Assembly: GCF_039555335.1 (NCBI RefSeq)
Contig: NC_092629.1
Span: 34,179,796-34,243,795 of the forward strand
Source of the DNA: Amphiura filiformis
Taxonomy: Eukaryota; Echinodermata; Ophiuroidea; Amphilepidida; Amphiuridae
Reading direction: 5' to 3'
Length of the DNA stretch: 64,000 nt
Part shown: in pieces, positions 52,270 to 63,695 of the stretch
How positions within the stretch are numbered: position 1 is the stretch's first letter
Layout of the letters: every line of letters starts with the position of its first letter
Notes under the pieces: generated by a model
The model's database searches: none
Told to the model about the DNA's origin: nothing
Seen by the model: the letters and a program-made list of their open reading frames with translations, nothing else
Made by a program: the position numbers and the translations under genes

Positions 52270-52455
52270 TAATCATAAAAGTAATTCTTGGCCAAACTGG
52301 AACATGCGCGTTGCGTCCATGTAGTGTACTAAGCGTGTACGCAGTGTAAGGCGCGTGTATACTTTCTGTACCGCGCTATATTCGCATGTGTTTATCACAG
52401 AGCCACTAGCGTTCACAGTGTTCCAGTTTGGCCAAGAATTACTTAATTTGATTAT
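52270..52455. mobile_element. MITE-like element, TIR AAGTAATTCTTGGCCAAACT
   Basis: AAGTAATTCTTGGCCAAACT with GGAACA at the left and TGTTCCAGTTTGGCCAAGAA with TTACTT at the right form perfect 26-bp ends. ATAATCA/TGATTAT lie just outside. Confidence 0.88.
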
Positions 52456-53555
52456 AGTAACTCAGATGTGTGTTTCATAATAAACCATAATTTATTCTAT
52501 TCAACATGTTCAAGTAGAGTACATGAATAGAATACATTAAATCCTTTGTTATACTATCTTTAGAAAATGTATTCAGTGATGCATGCTAAATAACACTGTA
52601 TTTCATAAACTCTTCACAATGGATGCATAGTCAATTTGAATACTATGTACCTAGTTCTATACCTGTAATGTGTTGTTAGGAAAAGAGATTTAAAAAGGCT
52701 TATAGGTCATCATAGGTCAGGTTAAAGGTCACTTGGTTCAGGTCAAATTTAGGCATCCTTTTTGAATACATCTGATAGTCTGTCATATCATAATGAGGCA
52801 TCAATTTGGATATTCTGTCTTTTACTATCTGAGGTGGATCAGGGATCGATACAAAGGGATGGGCATCCTAGTATTACGTAACAAACCGGAAGATGTAGTT
52901 TAAGTCTAGACAATAGGCGGATTAGCGGCCATTTTGTCTTTGACATGATTTTATTCACGTGTCCTTATACTTTAGTACACAAATATATAAGTTAACATGT
53001 TTACAATATTAAAATTATATTTTGAATAATCAATTATATTCTGTAGTAAATCGATCAAATGACGGTGATTGTTTAGGTATTATATGCTTGATAAAATTAA
53101 ACTGTCTGACCAGCTAGTATTCTCCTCCGCCGTCAGTGTGATTCCAGACATTCCACGCACCATGTTGAGAAGGTGGAGGAGACTAAAGCTGTATTAACTA
53201 ACACGCATGCGTTAAAAATGATGTAGTTTAAGTCGAACAATAGAGTGACATAGTTTCCGGCATTGTTCCTATGCACTTTCACCCTCCTGGGTGGATATAC
53301 TAAAATACCTTGGGATGTAATTAATGGTGAGTACAATTTAGATTGCCTAGTTGAGATGGATTGGACAAATAAATATAAGTCACAAAAGTGAAGCTTGTGG
53401 AAAACTACCTAATATGGTGACAAGAAATACATTTTTTTCAACATTGCTGTAGTGTGGTTGTAACCTGTTACCTATGGCTTAATTTAGTTTCAGTGAAATA
53501 ATGTTGCAAGTTTAAAATTCAAAATATAGCTCAACATTGAAAATAGAAGCATATT
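52456..53555. other. Stretch without a supported gene
   Basis: AT-rich unique-looking sequence with repeated GGTCA words near 52,710-52,745. No splice-consistent exon. Confidence 0.5.
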
Positions 53556-54450
53556 AAAGGTCCGTAACCCGATCGACAGCATCATCCCCGATTTTTTTCA
53601 TTGTTGATGAGGTTTTGGTATCACATAATAGATACTATTTTTCTCATTACTATCCTGAAATTTGACGCTCCAAGTCGATGTATTTCGGAGAAATCATGAA
53701 ACACAGCAGTTTTTACAGGTTACCAGTTGTTCGCATTTTACACGACACGGGAGTTTCGGGTAGTCATAGAATGAAATCGGAATAGATTCGGAAGACTTCA
53801 CCCCAGTACCAATTAGTCCATAAAAATACATCAAATAGGCCCCTAATGTCAAACTATAGATGGCGCTATAATGATATAAAACAAAAACAAAAATAAAGAA
53901 ATACATAAGAGGCGAAATAAATAAGGAAACATGACCTATATTGTCAAGCATGATACGAGGAATATGAAAAAAATTATGAGAGCACCTCCCCCCCATTAAA
54001 AAATTAATTAAAAAATAAAACAAAGAAAAATCATAAATATGTGAAAATGTGCATCATATAGCTAAAAATAAAGAAATAATTAAGCGAAGTAAATACAGCA
54101 TGGGCTATCTTGTCAAGAATGATAATGAGCGCAGTGATATGTAATGTTTTTAAGATTAATCAGTATGAATAGAGGGTACACAAGTGTACAGGGCGAGCCG
54201 GTTTTCAGTGCCAAGGCGAACACTTCCTGTTTCCACCGGGACATGCGCTCGGCCGTTGTTTCGGGATGCCTGACCAGAATGCAATTCACGCTGCGTACCA
54301 GTGTATTGGCTTGCTAATATGCTAATTATTCACATTTATGCTGAAATTGTTCCCGTTTTCTAACAAAGATGAACAAAGGGGACAATTTTTGACATTATAT
54401 GTAAGTTTGAAGAGAATCCATATCCTAAACCGATAGGGTTACCCCCCTTT
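53556..54450. mobile_element. Fold-back element, family of 1,828-2,343
   Basis: AAAGGTCCGTAACCCGATCG at the left and CCGATAGGGTTACCCCCCTT at the right. The left 150 bp matches the 1.8-kb copy: TTTTGGTATCA, TTTTTCTCATTA, ATTTCGGAGAAATCATGAAA. Confidence 0.75.
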
Positions 54451-54807
54451 AAGGGGGTACTACACCCCTGCCTAATTTTGTTCCTATTTTTGCATTTTTC
54501 TCAAAAATTATAGCGCATTGGTGACAAGTAAGATATGTATATTATAGGGGCAAGGACTACAACTACTGCACTGGGAATTTGATTTCAGCACAGACAACAG
54601 TTGTGGAGTTACAGTCAAAAATGAGGGAAAATCAACATTTGATCAATAAATCAATAACTACTTGCCTTGAGTTGCTGAATTTTCACTGCAGTAGTTGTAG
54701 TCCTTGCCCCTATAATATACATATCTTACTTGTCACCAATGCACTATAATTTGTGAGAAAAATGCAAAAATAGGCACAAAATTGGCCAGGGGTGTAGTAC
54801 CCCCTTA
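54451..54807. mobile_element. MITE-like element, TIR AAGGGGGTACTACACCCCTG
   Basis: AAGGGGGTACTACACCCCTG at the left and CAGGGGTGTAGTACCCCCTT at the right are perfect. The arms continue inward (AAGTAAGATATGTATATTAT, GGGGCAAGGACTACAACTAC and complements), giving about 150-bp arms. It directly abuts the element to its left. A decayed relative end lies at 55,135-55,157. Confidence 0.92.
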
Positions 54808-55405
54808 ACCGGTTCGTTTTTTGATAGGTGTGGAGCACCAAGTTCATGAAGTCATTTAAAGAAATCAAGAACCACTTATTTTCATTTTACATATTTCCCG
54901 AATGTGTTAGCAACACATGTATCCAAAATTTTAACGAAATCCGTTGATAGTAAGCTTTCCAAAATGAAGTGAATTTAAAACATCAGTGATGTACCACCTT
55001 TTGGCTTCTACCTTTAAAAGCATGTAAGCTACATTGATATCGATGCCACCAATAGAACGAGAAGATTTGCCCTCGTTTGCATACCACTTTGTCCAATTTT
55101 TTTTCTCATTTCTTCACAAAATGCAAAAAAAATACAATGGGTGTAATACCCCTTAAGCTCACAGCATGTCTCTTTTAACAGTTATTTTCAATAAATAAAT
55201 TTTGTCTGCTCGTTAGGCTCTTTTGAGTATGCAATCCATCACAATATAAGCAAAATTTTCTTATTTGATTTTTCCTGAGAAATCAGAGCCCATTGTAAAT
55301 TTCTACATACGCCCGGTACATGTATACTTACATGCAGTACAATCGTTCAAATGAGGAAATTATGCAAAAATGGATGACCTGATAAAGCTTTCACCCACAT
55401 TTACA

Positions 55406-55591
55406 AGACTCAGTACACCGGTCGATCTTACCGTTTCCGATGTTGATTAAGATACTTCTTGCATCGATCCCGAGATGCGGAAAAACCAATAGTCATTTTG
55501 TCCCACATAAATGAATAAATAACAAAACCCCCGATCCCTCGAGTGGACTCACCCATTCGGTGACGTCACACACGATAATCACCCCTTATCC
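55406..55591. repeat. DIRS left inverted terminal repeat
   Basis: It begins AGACTCAGTACACCGG and contains GATTAAGATACTTCTTGCAT and GGTGACGTCACACACGATAA. It is the reverse complement of 62,483-62,667 apart from scattered differences. Confidence 0.92.
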
Positions 55592-56200
55592 TCCTTGGTT
55601 TCTAGATGAGATAGACGTGTGGATTTTTCTTTACCAACGCTAAGTATCATTACGAACCAAAGGATCGAGATATACAGTTTGTTTGTTACACTGAGGTAAA
55701 AACCAACCAGTATAGTCGCTAGGGAGATAGTTTTGACGACATTTTTCGCTAGAAAAGTGACAAAAGCGATCCAAAAACTTAGCTTGTATGTGTGTTTCCG
55801 TTCATATACGGGACACACGTTTTCAAAATGCCGCCCTTAGGGCGCCATTTTATTTTTGTTCTCACGTAAAACAACTATAACAGACTAGTAAGTTACAATA
55901 GATGTTTGTACAGTACTGTGTATACATGTATGGTGAGTGATTATCGCTATGTTTATGGTGTGCTCTATCGTTATATCTTTCAGTACGCGTCTGATGGCGC
56001 CGAGTTACTGCTAAGAGTTCGGTGGGTTTCGAAGGACCAGCCTGACAAATCTTCCCCAAAAGGTTTTCAGTTTTTCATCCCTTTGTATATATATTTTTAT
56101 ATCATACCACTACATCAGCGTCAGCCACTGTGCGTGTGGGTCTGTTTATTGGGCTTGAGCTTGTGTTCGGGGGTAGTGCTGTACGCTCCCGATTACTACA

Positions 56201-59088
56201 ATGTCTAGGCCTTGTCAATCATGCCCTTCCCTTGTACCAGAGTGGGACCCGCATCCACTCTGCTACTCCCACAGGATTGCTCTAAATCAAATAAGTGTGC
56301 TTCCTTTTGCATAGGCTTATCGGACATCCACTTCGAGGATTTAGAAAGTAGCGCTCGTTTAGGTCTTCGACACAGACAGAAGACGAAGACTAAGAAACAG
56401 AAGCCTACAGGTAAGATTGATATGGTAGGTACTAGCGAGGCGGCAAGGGCCACGCTAAGGTAACCTCTGGGGCTCCGGTCCCGGCAAGCAGGCGGACCCT
56501 CCGGGGACTGCTAGCGAGCCCGAAGGCCTAGCAGCCAGCGAAAGCACTGACAAACGACTAAGCTAGTAGCAGGCAGCAGGGCGGTACTTGCCCTAACAGG
56601 CGAGTACCAGTCTACCAGTGAGATCTCTAGCGAGCTTCTTGCAGGTGGACACCCGTCTATTGCTGGCGAACGAGCGGGTCTAGCACCCGCGAAGTAGCCG
56701 GCGACGGACAGTATGCCAAGGGTACCCGGGCTTGCCTGGGTTGAATCCTAGCATACAGCGTGCAGCGGACTTGCCTCGGCGGTCTGTAGCACGCAGCGTG
56801 CCAGTGGAACCCGGGCTTGCCTGGGTTGATCCACGACACGCAGCACGCCTTCGTTCCCGCAAGGGTCGAATGAAAACGCGTGCATGGGTTTAGCAGAGAC
56901 GATACCGGGCTAACGCTTCAGGTGTAGTCTTAGCAGAACCAACTGGGGTTGTCCTGCGGCAGCGTTCCATGGTGGGACCGCCGAGTGATTCCCTGGGCCT
57001 TGGAATGGCTGCCGGCTGTCCTCCGGGACTGGCTAGCGGCTATACCGGGGTTGGGCTCGCAGTCTCTCACGGGACAGCGGCCCAAGTGCAAACAGTGGCA
57101 GCTACCGAGACGAGCTACGGCTTGACTTCAGTGGTAGCCACTATGCACGCCGCCCATAGCTGCCGTGAGTGGTCCGCCACACACAGCGACCTTGGGCGAG
57201 GCTCAAGAGGTTAGGGTAGGTAGTTTGAACAGCCTGGCTGATCAACAACCCACTTATGTCCTCGAGAGCCAGCAGAGCGTGGGTGATCCATTACAGTCAA
57301 TGGGTCAATTACCCTCTTATGATCGATCACTATCTATTCAGCGGAGCATGGCTCCATTGATTGATACTGCCTATTCAGGTAGCGAGGTGACTGATCGAGG
57401 GTATACACGCTCAGCTACCCGTGATACTAGGCAAGCTCCTTTTAGCCAAGGGACAGCCAGTATAGCGGGGTAACCATACACACGGCTTGATCCTCTAGCG
57501 GGGACGCTGTGAGGCATGGGTACAGTGGTACGCAGCCGGGAGCCCTACCGGGCACCTACGCTACAACCACGCAGGTACCGCAGTACTCGTCCTGGTTACC
57601 ACAGTCTCTGTGGCAACAGGGGGGGGGAGGCGGGACTGGTACTGCCGTTCCATGGGGTTTCCCTGGTGGCGGATCCTTTCAGGGTCAGCTACCAACAGGG
57701 TATGCCCGTGGTATCCGCCGCAGGGTGGTTTCTTCCACGGTCTTCCACCGTGGCAAGTGCCGCCTAGCGTTGGGCAAGCAGTACCACCAGTTGTTACCCA
57801 ACCCGGCGGCGAGTGGCTAACCCTGATACAGCTCAGGGTAGGCCGCACACTGCTATGGCTAGGGCGACAGCAGCGAGGCGTCGCGGATCCCGGGTGCTAT
57901 AGCTAGCATCTCGGGGTCTAGCGGGAGTACTCCCTCTTCTGCTGGTGTTCAGTTGGCTAGCCACACGGTGGCGACACCTCCCTGTCCACCTTCAGATGCC
58001 CGTCGTCAGATCTCTTCCTCATCAGAGAGTGAGTCAGAGTCTGAAGGCGAGGGCAAGGAGCCGGAAGATGAAACCAGTAGCGACTCACAGTCTGTTGAGA
58101 CTGTGCAGCTAGCTTCAGGCATCCTTCCCCCGCTTCCCCGTGAGGAACTCGCTAGCAATGGTCTGCCTGCGGACACCGCTGAGGTGATGAGCCGTGTGGC
58201 CCAAGGTTTGGGCCTGGCTTTCTCTCAGGAGGAGTCCGTTCAGGAGGACCAGGGCATCTTTTCAGTAGGATGCCCAGCTAGCGCGTCCACACAAGGGTCG
58301 CCCGCACTTGCATTCCCGGCGGACCTCAAGGGTAGGTTTCGCAGGGCTGTCAGGCTCGCTGGAGCTTCGACGCCGCGTGCTTGCACGCTTCCACTGCGTG
58401 TTTCGCAGGAGGACTCTGAAACCTACCTCAGGGTCCCTGACATGGATCCAGACGCGTTGCCAGCGCCTGCCGCTGCGGCCAAGGCGCACGGGTCGTTCTC
58501 CCCCAGTGGGAGGAGGAGCTAAAGCTCATCGATAAGCGAGCACGCCGCTTATCAGAGTCTCTAGCGCCGCTACCACGCTTGCCGAGCACCTCGGTAGGAA
58601 GGTAGCGAACGACCACGGGCAACGTCGGAACTCTTCCGCGAGGTTAATCTGTTAGCGGTGCTAACAGCTAACCTCAACGAGAGTTCTATGGGCCTAGCCC
58701 ATAGGATGTCATCTCGCCGCCGGAGAATGCCTGTCTGTCCCTCCAGTCAACTTACGGCTCCGACTTTGCTGATGCAATGAAGAAGTCAGACTCGGTGGGA
58801 CAGGGGCTACTCTTTGGACAGGCCTTTTGCGCTACGGTTGAGGACCGGGCAAAGAAGGCCACCAATGAGAGCACTCTGAAGAAGTCGGAGGCTGCCCTGA
58901 CCAAGGGAAGGGCAGTAAAGCGAAGAAGAAGCACAAGAAGAAGAAGTCTTCTAAGCGTTCTTCAGCGCCAGCTCCGCTTCAGCAGGACGCGCACCACAGA
59001 CTACACCCGAGCCGAGGCTACTCCAGCACCTCCCAAAAAAACTGGGAAGCGCAAGAGTAGTGCTGGACCAGTATGGCAAGCCCCCTAA
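56201..59088 (+). pseudogene. DIRS gag-like region, frame-broken
   Basis: It opens at ATG 56,201 with MSRPCQSCPSLVPEWDPHP, a Cys/His-rich start common in DIRS first proteins. It shifts frame near 56,270 and continues as CSKSNKCASF and FEDLESSARLGLR. A Gly/Gln/Pro-rich middle (56,460-57,950) has several broken frames. A 189-codon frame (57,953-58,522) has an acidic Ser/Glu stretch, SSSSESESESEGEGK. A basic C-terminus (58,777-59,088, VKRRRSTRRRSLL) overlaps the RT frame. Two ~65-bp direct repeats with CCCGGGCTTGCCTGGGTTGA lie at about 56,728 and 56,809. Confidence 0.7.
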
Positions 59089-61120
59089 GAAGAGCCGTTC
59101 TTCTAAGGGTGGCAAACCAGATCGGTCCTGAGGGCACGGCGGTCGACAGTCCATGCCGGCAGGCCTTGGACTTCCACAGGGGATTCCCCTGTGGGCGGCC
59201 GCTGTTGCATTACGCCCAGAGATGGCATGCCATCTCACCGGGCGCCTGGGTATTGTCAGTGGTCAGTGGGGTTACAGGCTGGAATTTACCAGCCACCCTC
59301 GTGCGCCTGCACGATTCAGAGGTCCACGGTAGTGCCGCCAGACGGCCCCCAGCGTGGGCACTACTGTCAGAGGTCACTCAGCTTCTCACGAAGCAAGCGA
59401 TTGTCCCGGTCTACCCCCTTTCACCAAGGGTTTTTGGAGCACGTTTTTCTGGCTCCAAAGAAGACCGGCGACTGAGGCCCATTCTGAACCTCAAGCCGTT
59501 GAACGAGTTCATCAGGCCCAAGAGGTTCAGAATTGATTCTCTCTCTTTGGTGCTAGCCTGCCCCATCAAGGGTATGTGGGCGGCATCGCTAGATCTCTCG
59601 GACGCATATCTGCATGTTCCGATCGCACCTCAAGATCAGAGGTTTCTACGCTTCAAGGTACAGGGTCAAACTTACCAGTTTCGATGCCTGCCATTCGCTT
59701 GTCCACCTCCCCAGAGTGTTTACACTCCTGGTCAGGGCGGTGGCAGCGTACCTGAAGCGCAGGGGAGTCAACATGTGTTGCTACCTGGACGATTGGTGCA
59801 TTTACGGACGCACCCCACTGGAGACACAGTGTCTCGTGGAGTTAGTAGTCCGTACGGTGCCGGACCTGGGATTTCTGATCAACGTCAAGAAATCCAATTT
59901 GGTCCCGACGCGAGACACCACTATTCTTAGGGGCCCAGATCAACCTCAAGGAGGGATCGCGGCGCGCCTCACCCGAGAGGGTGACGAACATGGCGAGGTG
60001 TGCCCGACTCTTGGCCGAGTCAGAGGGAGCACCCGCTGTGGCATGGATGAAGGTTTTGGGCCTTATGGCCAGTATGGTAGACCTCGTGCCGCACTGCCGC
60101 TTTCACATGAGGCCTATACAACTACACCTTCTAGCCTTTTACAGGCCCAGTCGTCACCCAATATCCTCGCGGTTCCGATGTCGGAGATCGCGCGAGAGGA
60201 ACTCTGGTGGTGGACCCATCAGCCCAATTTGACTCAAGGTGTCAGGTTCCTGCACCAGCGGTAAAGGCCACGTAGTGACGACCGACGCGTCAAAACTGGG
60301 CTGGGGAAAAAAAAAAAAAAAAAAACTCAGTCTCGGGCCTATGGTCGGCCACGGAGACGGAGTTCCATATCAACCTTCTCGAACTTTGGGCAGTGGAGAG
60401 AACTCTCCAGCATTTCGAGAAGGTGATCGTGGGATCTCATATCGTTGTCCAAACGGACAACACAACCGTGGTAGCCTACCTCAACAGACAAGGGGGCACA
60501 AGGTCACCACGGTTGTGCCTGCACGCACTACGCCTGATAGGGTGGTGCAAGGCCAGGCAGATTACGTTGAGAGCGATGCACATAGCGGGAGTCACCAACA
60601 TCCTCGCGGACGATCTGTCACGAGGAAAGGTGTCGGGACCTACAGAATGGTCCCTTGCTCCGCAGGTCGCCCAGACGATCTTCGAGGTGATGTACCACCC
60701 CTCGATAGATTTGTTCGCCTCTCATCGCAATCATCAGCTGCCGGTGTACTGCTCGAGGGTCGCAGACCCACAGGCATTCGCCGTGGACGCTCTGTCCGTG
60801 AGACTGGGGAGGAATGACTGCTTACGCTTTCCCCGATCTCGCTACTCGCAAGGGTGGTGACCAAGATCGGGCGGGAGGATTGCAACGTCATTCTGATAGC
60901 ACCGTTCTGGCCGAAACACCTGTGGTTTCGACCGATGGTGGATCTACTAGCGGCACAGCCGCGAGTACTCCCCGAGTTACCAAATCTACTCCGGATGCCC
61001 GGAGGAGAGGTACCAAGTCTACCACTAGAGCACCTGCAGTTAGCTGCATGGCCCTTATCAGGGACCGTCCGGCGGAGGGAGGCTCTTCATCAGAAGCTGC
61101 TTCTCTCATCGCCGGGGTAG
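59073..61120 (+). pseudogene. DIRS reverse transcriptase-RNase H, frame-broken
   Basis: RT motifs: RRLRPILNLKPLNEFI, WAASLDLSDAYLHVPI (catalytic Asp), then after a frameshift at about 59,694-59,716 the second catalytic box YLDDWCIYG and DLGFLINVKKSNLVPT. RNase H: VTTDASKLGWG, a 19-base A run (60,307-60,325), then in another frame FHINLLELWAVERTLQHF, VVQTDNTTVVAYLNRQGG and AMHIAGVTNILADDLSR. The conserved DIRS tail (DLFASHRNHQLPVYCS; VILIAPFWPKHLWFRPM) follows after another shift near 60,835. Intact in outline, broken in detail. Confidence 0.88.
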
Positions 61121-61139
61121 ACGAGTCTACCCTCCGTGC

Positions 61140-62047
61140 ACGTATAGTCAGCGTTTGGCTCCCTACTACGCATGGTGCGATGAGAGAAATACATCTCCCA
61201 CTAGAGCCTCTGTGCCTCTAGTGGCAGATTTTCTGACAGAAAAGTTCAGGTCAGGACTTCAGCAGGCAACGATAGCCAACTATAAGTCAGCCATTCTCTC
61301 GATTCATCGAGGATTCAAGACGGGTCGACTATCAATTCAGATGGGTCCCTAAGTCTTCTTCTCGACGGTATGTTCAACGGCGCCACGAAAGGAAGGTGGT
61401 CCCTCCATGGGACCTCAACACAGTCTTGGAGTATATTAAGGGTCCCCTTTGAGCCCCTGTCAAAAGCGACCCTTAAATACGCCACTCTTAAGGCGGCCTT
61501 TCTTCTGGCGTTGGCTTTCGGGACGGCGCTGCTCAGAGTTGCACGCAGTCTCAAGTCAGCCTCCGTGATTACTAACAACGGGCGACGCTGTTTCTTCGCC
61601 CGGATTTCCTTGCAAAAATGAGCGAAGTACATTCCGACACTCGCCCTCTTCCTCCCCAGTATTGGGCAGGGTTCATCAATAGCCGAAGACAGGTTGTGGT
61701 GCCCGGTGAGGCGCTACAGCACTACCTTGGCCGAACACAAACCTTAAGAGGGGCTCATGACCGCTTATTTATCACTCACGCAGAACCGCACGGTCCAGCC
61801 GCTAAACAGACTCTGGCACGGTGGCTGGTCCAGGTGTTGAGTGGACTCGGGGCGGCAAAAGACGCCGCCCCAAGGCCCACTCAACCAGATCTATCTCATC
61901 TTCGTGGGCCTACCATAGGGGGTCCCCATAGAAGAGATTTGTCAGGCTGTGTCTTGGAAGAACCCGTCGTCCTTTTCCACGGTTTACTACAAAAACGTAA
62001 ACCAACGACCAGGCGATAAGTTCTCCAGGGCTATTCTGCGGATATAA
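61140..62047 (+). pseudogene. DIRS tyrosine recombinase, frame-broken
   Basis: N-terminal core-binding part: YYAWCDERNTSPTRASVPLV and KFRSGLQQATIANYKSAILS. The catalytic domain follows in several frames: FLLALA then SGRRCSELHAVS (first catalytic Arg, after an extra T near 61,519), the His-x-x-Arg box at 61,878-61,889, and the nucleophile region with Tyr codons at 61,985-61,990, before TAA at 62,045. A missing G in the G-run near 61,918 separates the last two. This enzyme, not a DDE integrase, inserts DIRS circles. Confidence 0.85.
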
Positions 62048-62308
62048 TATGGTGGTTGGGTATCAGGTGTTTTGCGGACAATCAGAATTCCAACATGGTA
62101 AGAACCAGTGTTTCTATTCTTAACCACTGAACTTTCAGTTCAGGGTTTTTTGTCTGTTCACGTAGTCTTTCTGTTTCCCGGCCGTGAGGGGGGGAAATAG
62201 TTTGACCTCGCGATTACCATGCTACCCACTCTCCCGATCCTTATCAGATGCTGGCCAATCTTGTACCTCCATCCGTCGGTTACTTGCTAGATCGATCTTT
62301 CAGATGTT

Positions 62309-62434
62309 GATGCAAGAAGTATCTTAATCAACATCGGAAGCGGTAAGATCGACCGGTGTACTGAGTCTAGTCCCAAACAAAAATGTTTGGTAGACTCATA
62401 ACCGGTCGCGATCTTACCTTTCCGATGTTGATTA
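62309..62434. repeat. DIRS internal complementary region
   Basis: 62,309-62,368 is complementary to the first ~60 bases of the element, and 62,369-62,434 to its last ~66 bases. The junction (GAGTCT/AGTCCC) marks both true ends. In the DIRS model this region templates the joining of the ends into a circle. Confidence 0.92.
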
Positions 62435-62482
62435 TCCCGACCCCCGCCCCTACAAGTTTGGCGAGTAGGGGCTGCCCAAGTC

Positions 62483-62693
62483 GGATAAGGGGTGATTATC
62501 GTGTGTGGCGTCACCGAATGGGTGAGTCCACGCGGGGGACCGGGGCGTCTTTTTTTATTTATTCATTTATGTGGGACAAAATGACTATTGGTTTTTTCCG
62601 CATCTCGGGATCGATGCAAGAAGTATCTTAATCAACATCGGAAAGGTAAGATCGCACCGGTTATGAGTCTACCAAACATTTTTGTTTGGGACT
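62483..62693. repeat. DIRS right inverted terminal repeat
   Basis: 211 bp against 186 on the left. The extra ~25 bases at the outer end (ACCAAACATTTTTGTTTGGG and flanks) are absent from the left copy, as in Dictyostelium DIRS-1, whose two ends are also unequal. Confidence 0.92.
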
Positions 62694-62887
62694 ATTATGA
62701 GTGCTGCTTATTGTTATAAATTGTGTTACACTTAGTTCAAAGAAACATATCAAAATGCATTTTAAACAAGAAATATCAATCAATGTTTGATCACTGGCTT
62801 ACTAGAGATAGAAAATGTTGTGCAATGGACCAGAAACCTGGCACATCGATCAGTGACATCATAACATGTAGTTAGTGAACATATAAT

Positions 62888-63367
62888 CTGTCAACATTAG
62901 TAGGTAAATTTTCACAGGAAAATTTTCTGGACACGTGACCAATGCGTATGTACATGTAGTGTTACCTCGAGCCTGATCCCTGACCTCCGGCGGTGACCTC
63001 GCTATTCATGTCTCAGTAATTTTGAATTGGAATAGTATTCTTGGCCGCAATTTTGATAGAAATTTGTGCATTGCAAATTTGTTGAATATTATGTAATCTT
63101 TAATTTTTTCACAATATCATGAAAACGTAATATCAAAAAATTCTACCTACGGAAAAAAATATTTATCTACGGAAACTCTTACCATAATATTATTAACTTG
63201 CGACAAGTAACTTACTTTGCATCAATGGAGGACCTCTCTATTCAAATACATTGGAAGACCACTTGTGTGCTCAGGGTCACATTCCATAATGCTAATATGC
63301 CTGCGCCCATGAGTGTCACATGTCCAGAAAATTTTTCTGTGAAAATTTACCTATTAATTTTGACAGA
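62888..63367. mobile_element. MITE-like element, TIR around TAGGTAAATTTTCACAG
   Basis: TGTCAACATTAGTAGGTAAA and TTTTCTGGACACGTGA at the left, CACATGTCCAGAAAATTTTT and TTTACCTATTAATTTTGACA at the right: about 55-bp inverted ends, 480 bp apart. Confidence 0.88.
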
Positions 63368-63555
63368 TAAGTCTTGATATCAGTACGCTGTTTTACTTCT
63401 AAGCTGTGGCAGCGTCATTTTTCTGTTATTTATTCATTGTCAAGTGACAACATTTTCAAGTAAGTCCTAATGTAACATGTATACAAGATCATATATCAGG
63501 ATCATTTAGGTTTTTTAAGGCAAGTAACAGGCCTGAAACAAGGCCTGTAGCCGGT

Positions 63556-63695
63556 TTATTTAAACCCTTGCCCTCTCCTATTTAGCACCGCAACAGAACT
63601 TTTTTTTAAAAGTGACAGTCTAACACACTCCCTTGCCCTCTCCTATTTTAAAGCACCCCAACAGAATTTTTAAAGTGACAGTCTAACACACTCCC
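63556..63695. repeat. Tandem duplication, ~67-bp unit
   Basis: CCCTTGCCCTCTCCTATTT, CAACAGAA and AAGTGACAGTCTAACACACT occur twice in a row. The remaining 63,696-64,000 holds a short TTTCATTTCATTTCAT run and no gene. Confidence 0.85.

Larger units (their letters stand above)
55406..62693 (+). mobile_element. DIRS-type retrotransposon, structurally almost complete
   Basis: It has the full DIRS layout: left inverted terminal repeat (55,406-55,591), gag region, RT-RNase H, tyrosine recombinase, an internal complementary region (62,309-62,434) and a right inverted terminal repeat (62,483-62,693). No target-site duplication is visible, as expected for a recombinase-integrated element. It is GC-richer than its surroundings. 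All three coding regions carry one-base indels, so this copy as read is not functional. Confidence 0.93.

Noticed and set aside
53694-54023. 109-codon minus-strand hydrophobic frame
   Set aside because: It is inside the fold-back at 53,556-54,450; AT-rich translation, no splice or homology support.
55579-55818. 79-codon minus-strand frame with membrane-like segments
   Set aside because: It lies in the DIRS left repeat and leader, opposite to the element's coding strand, with no similarity I recognise.
57509-57906. Overlapping ~100-codon frames on both strands
   Set aside because: GC-rich gag region of the DIRS element with broken frames; the antisense frame and extra sense frames are shadows.
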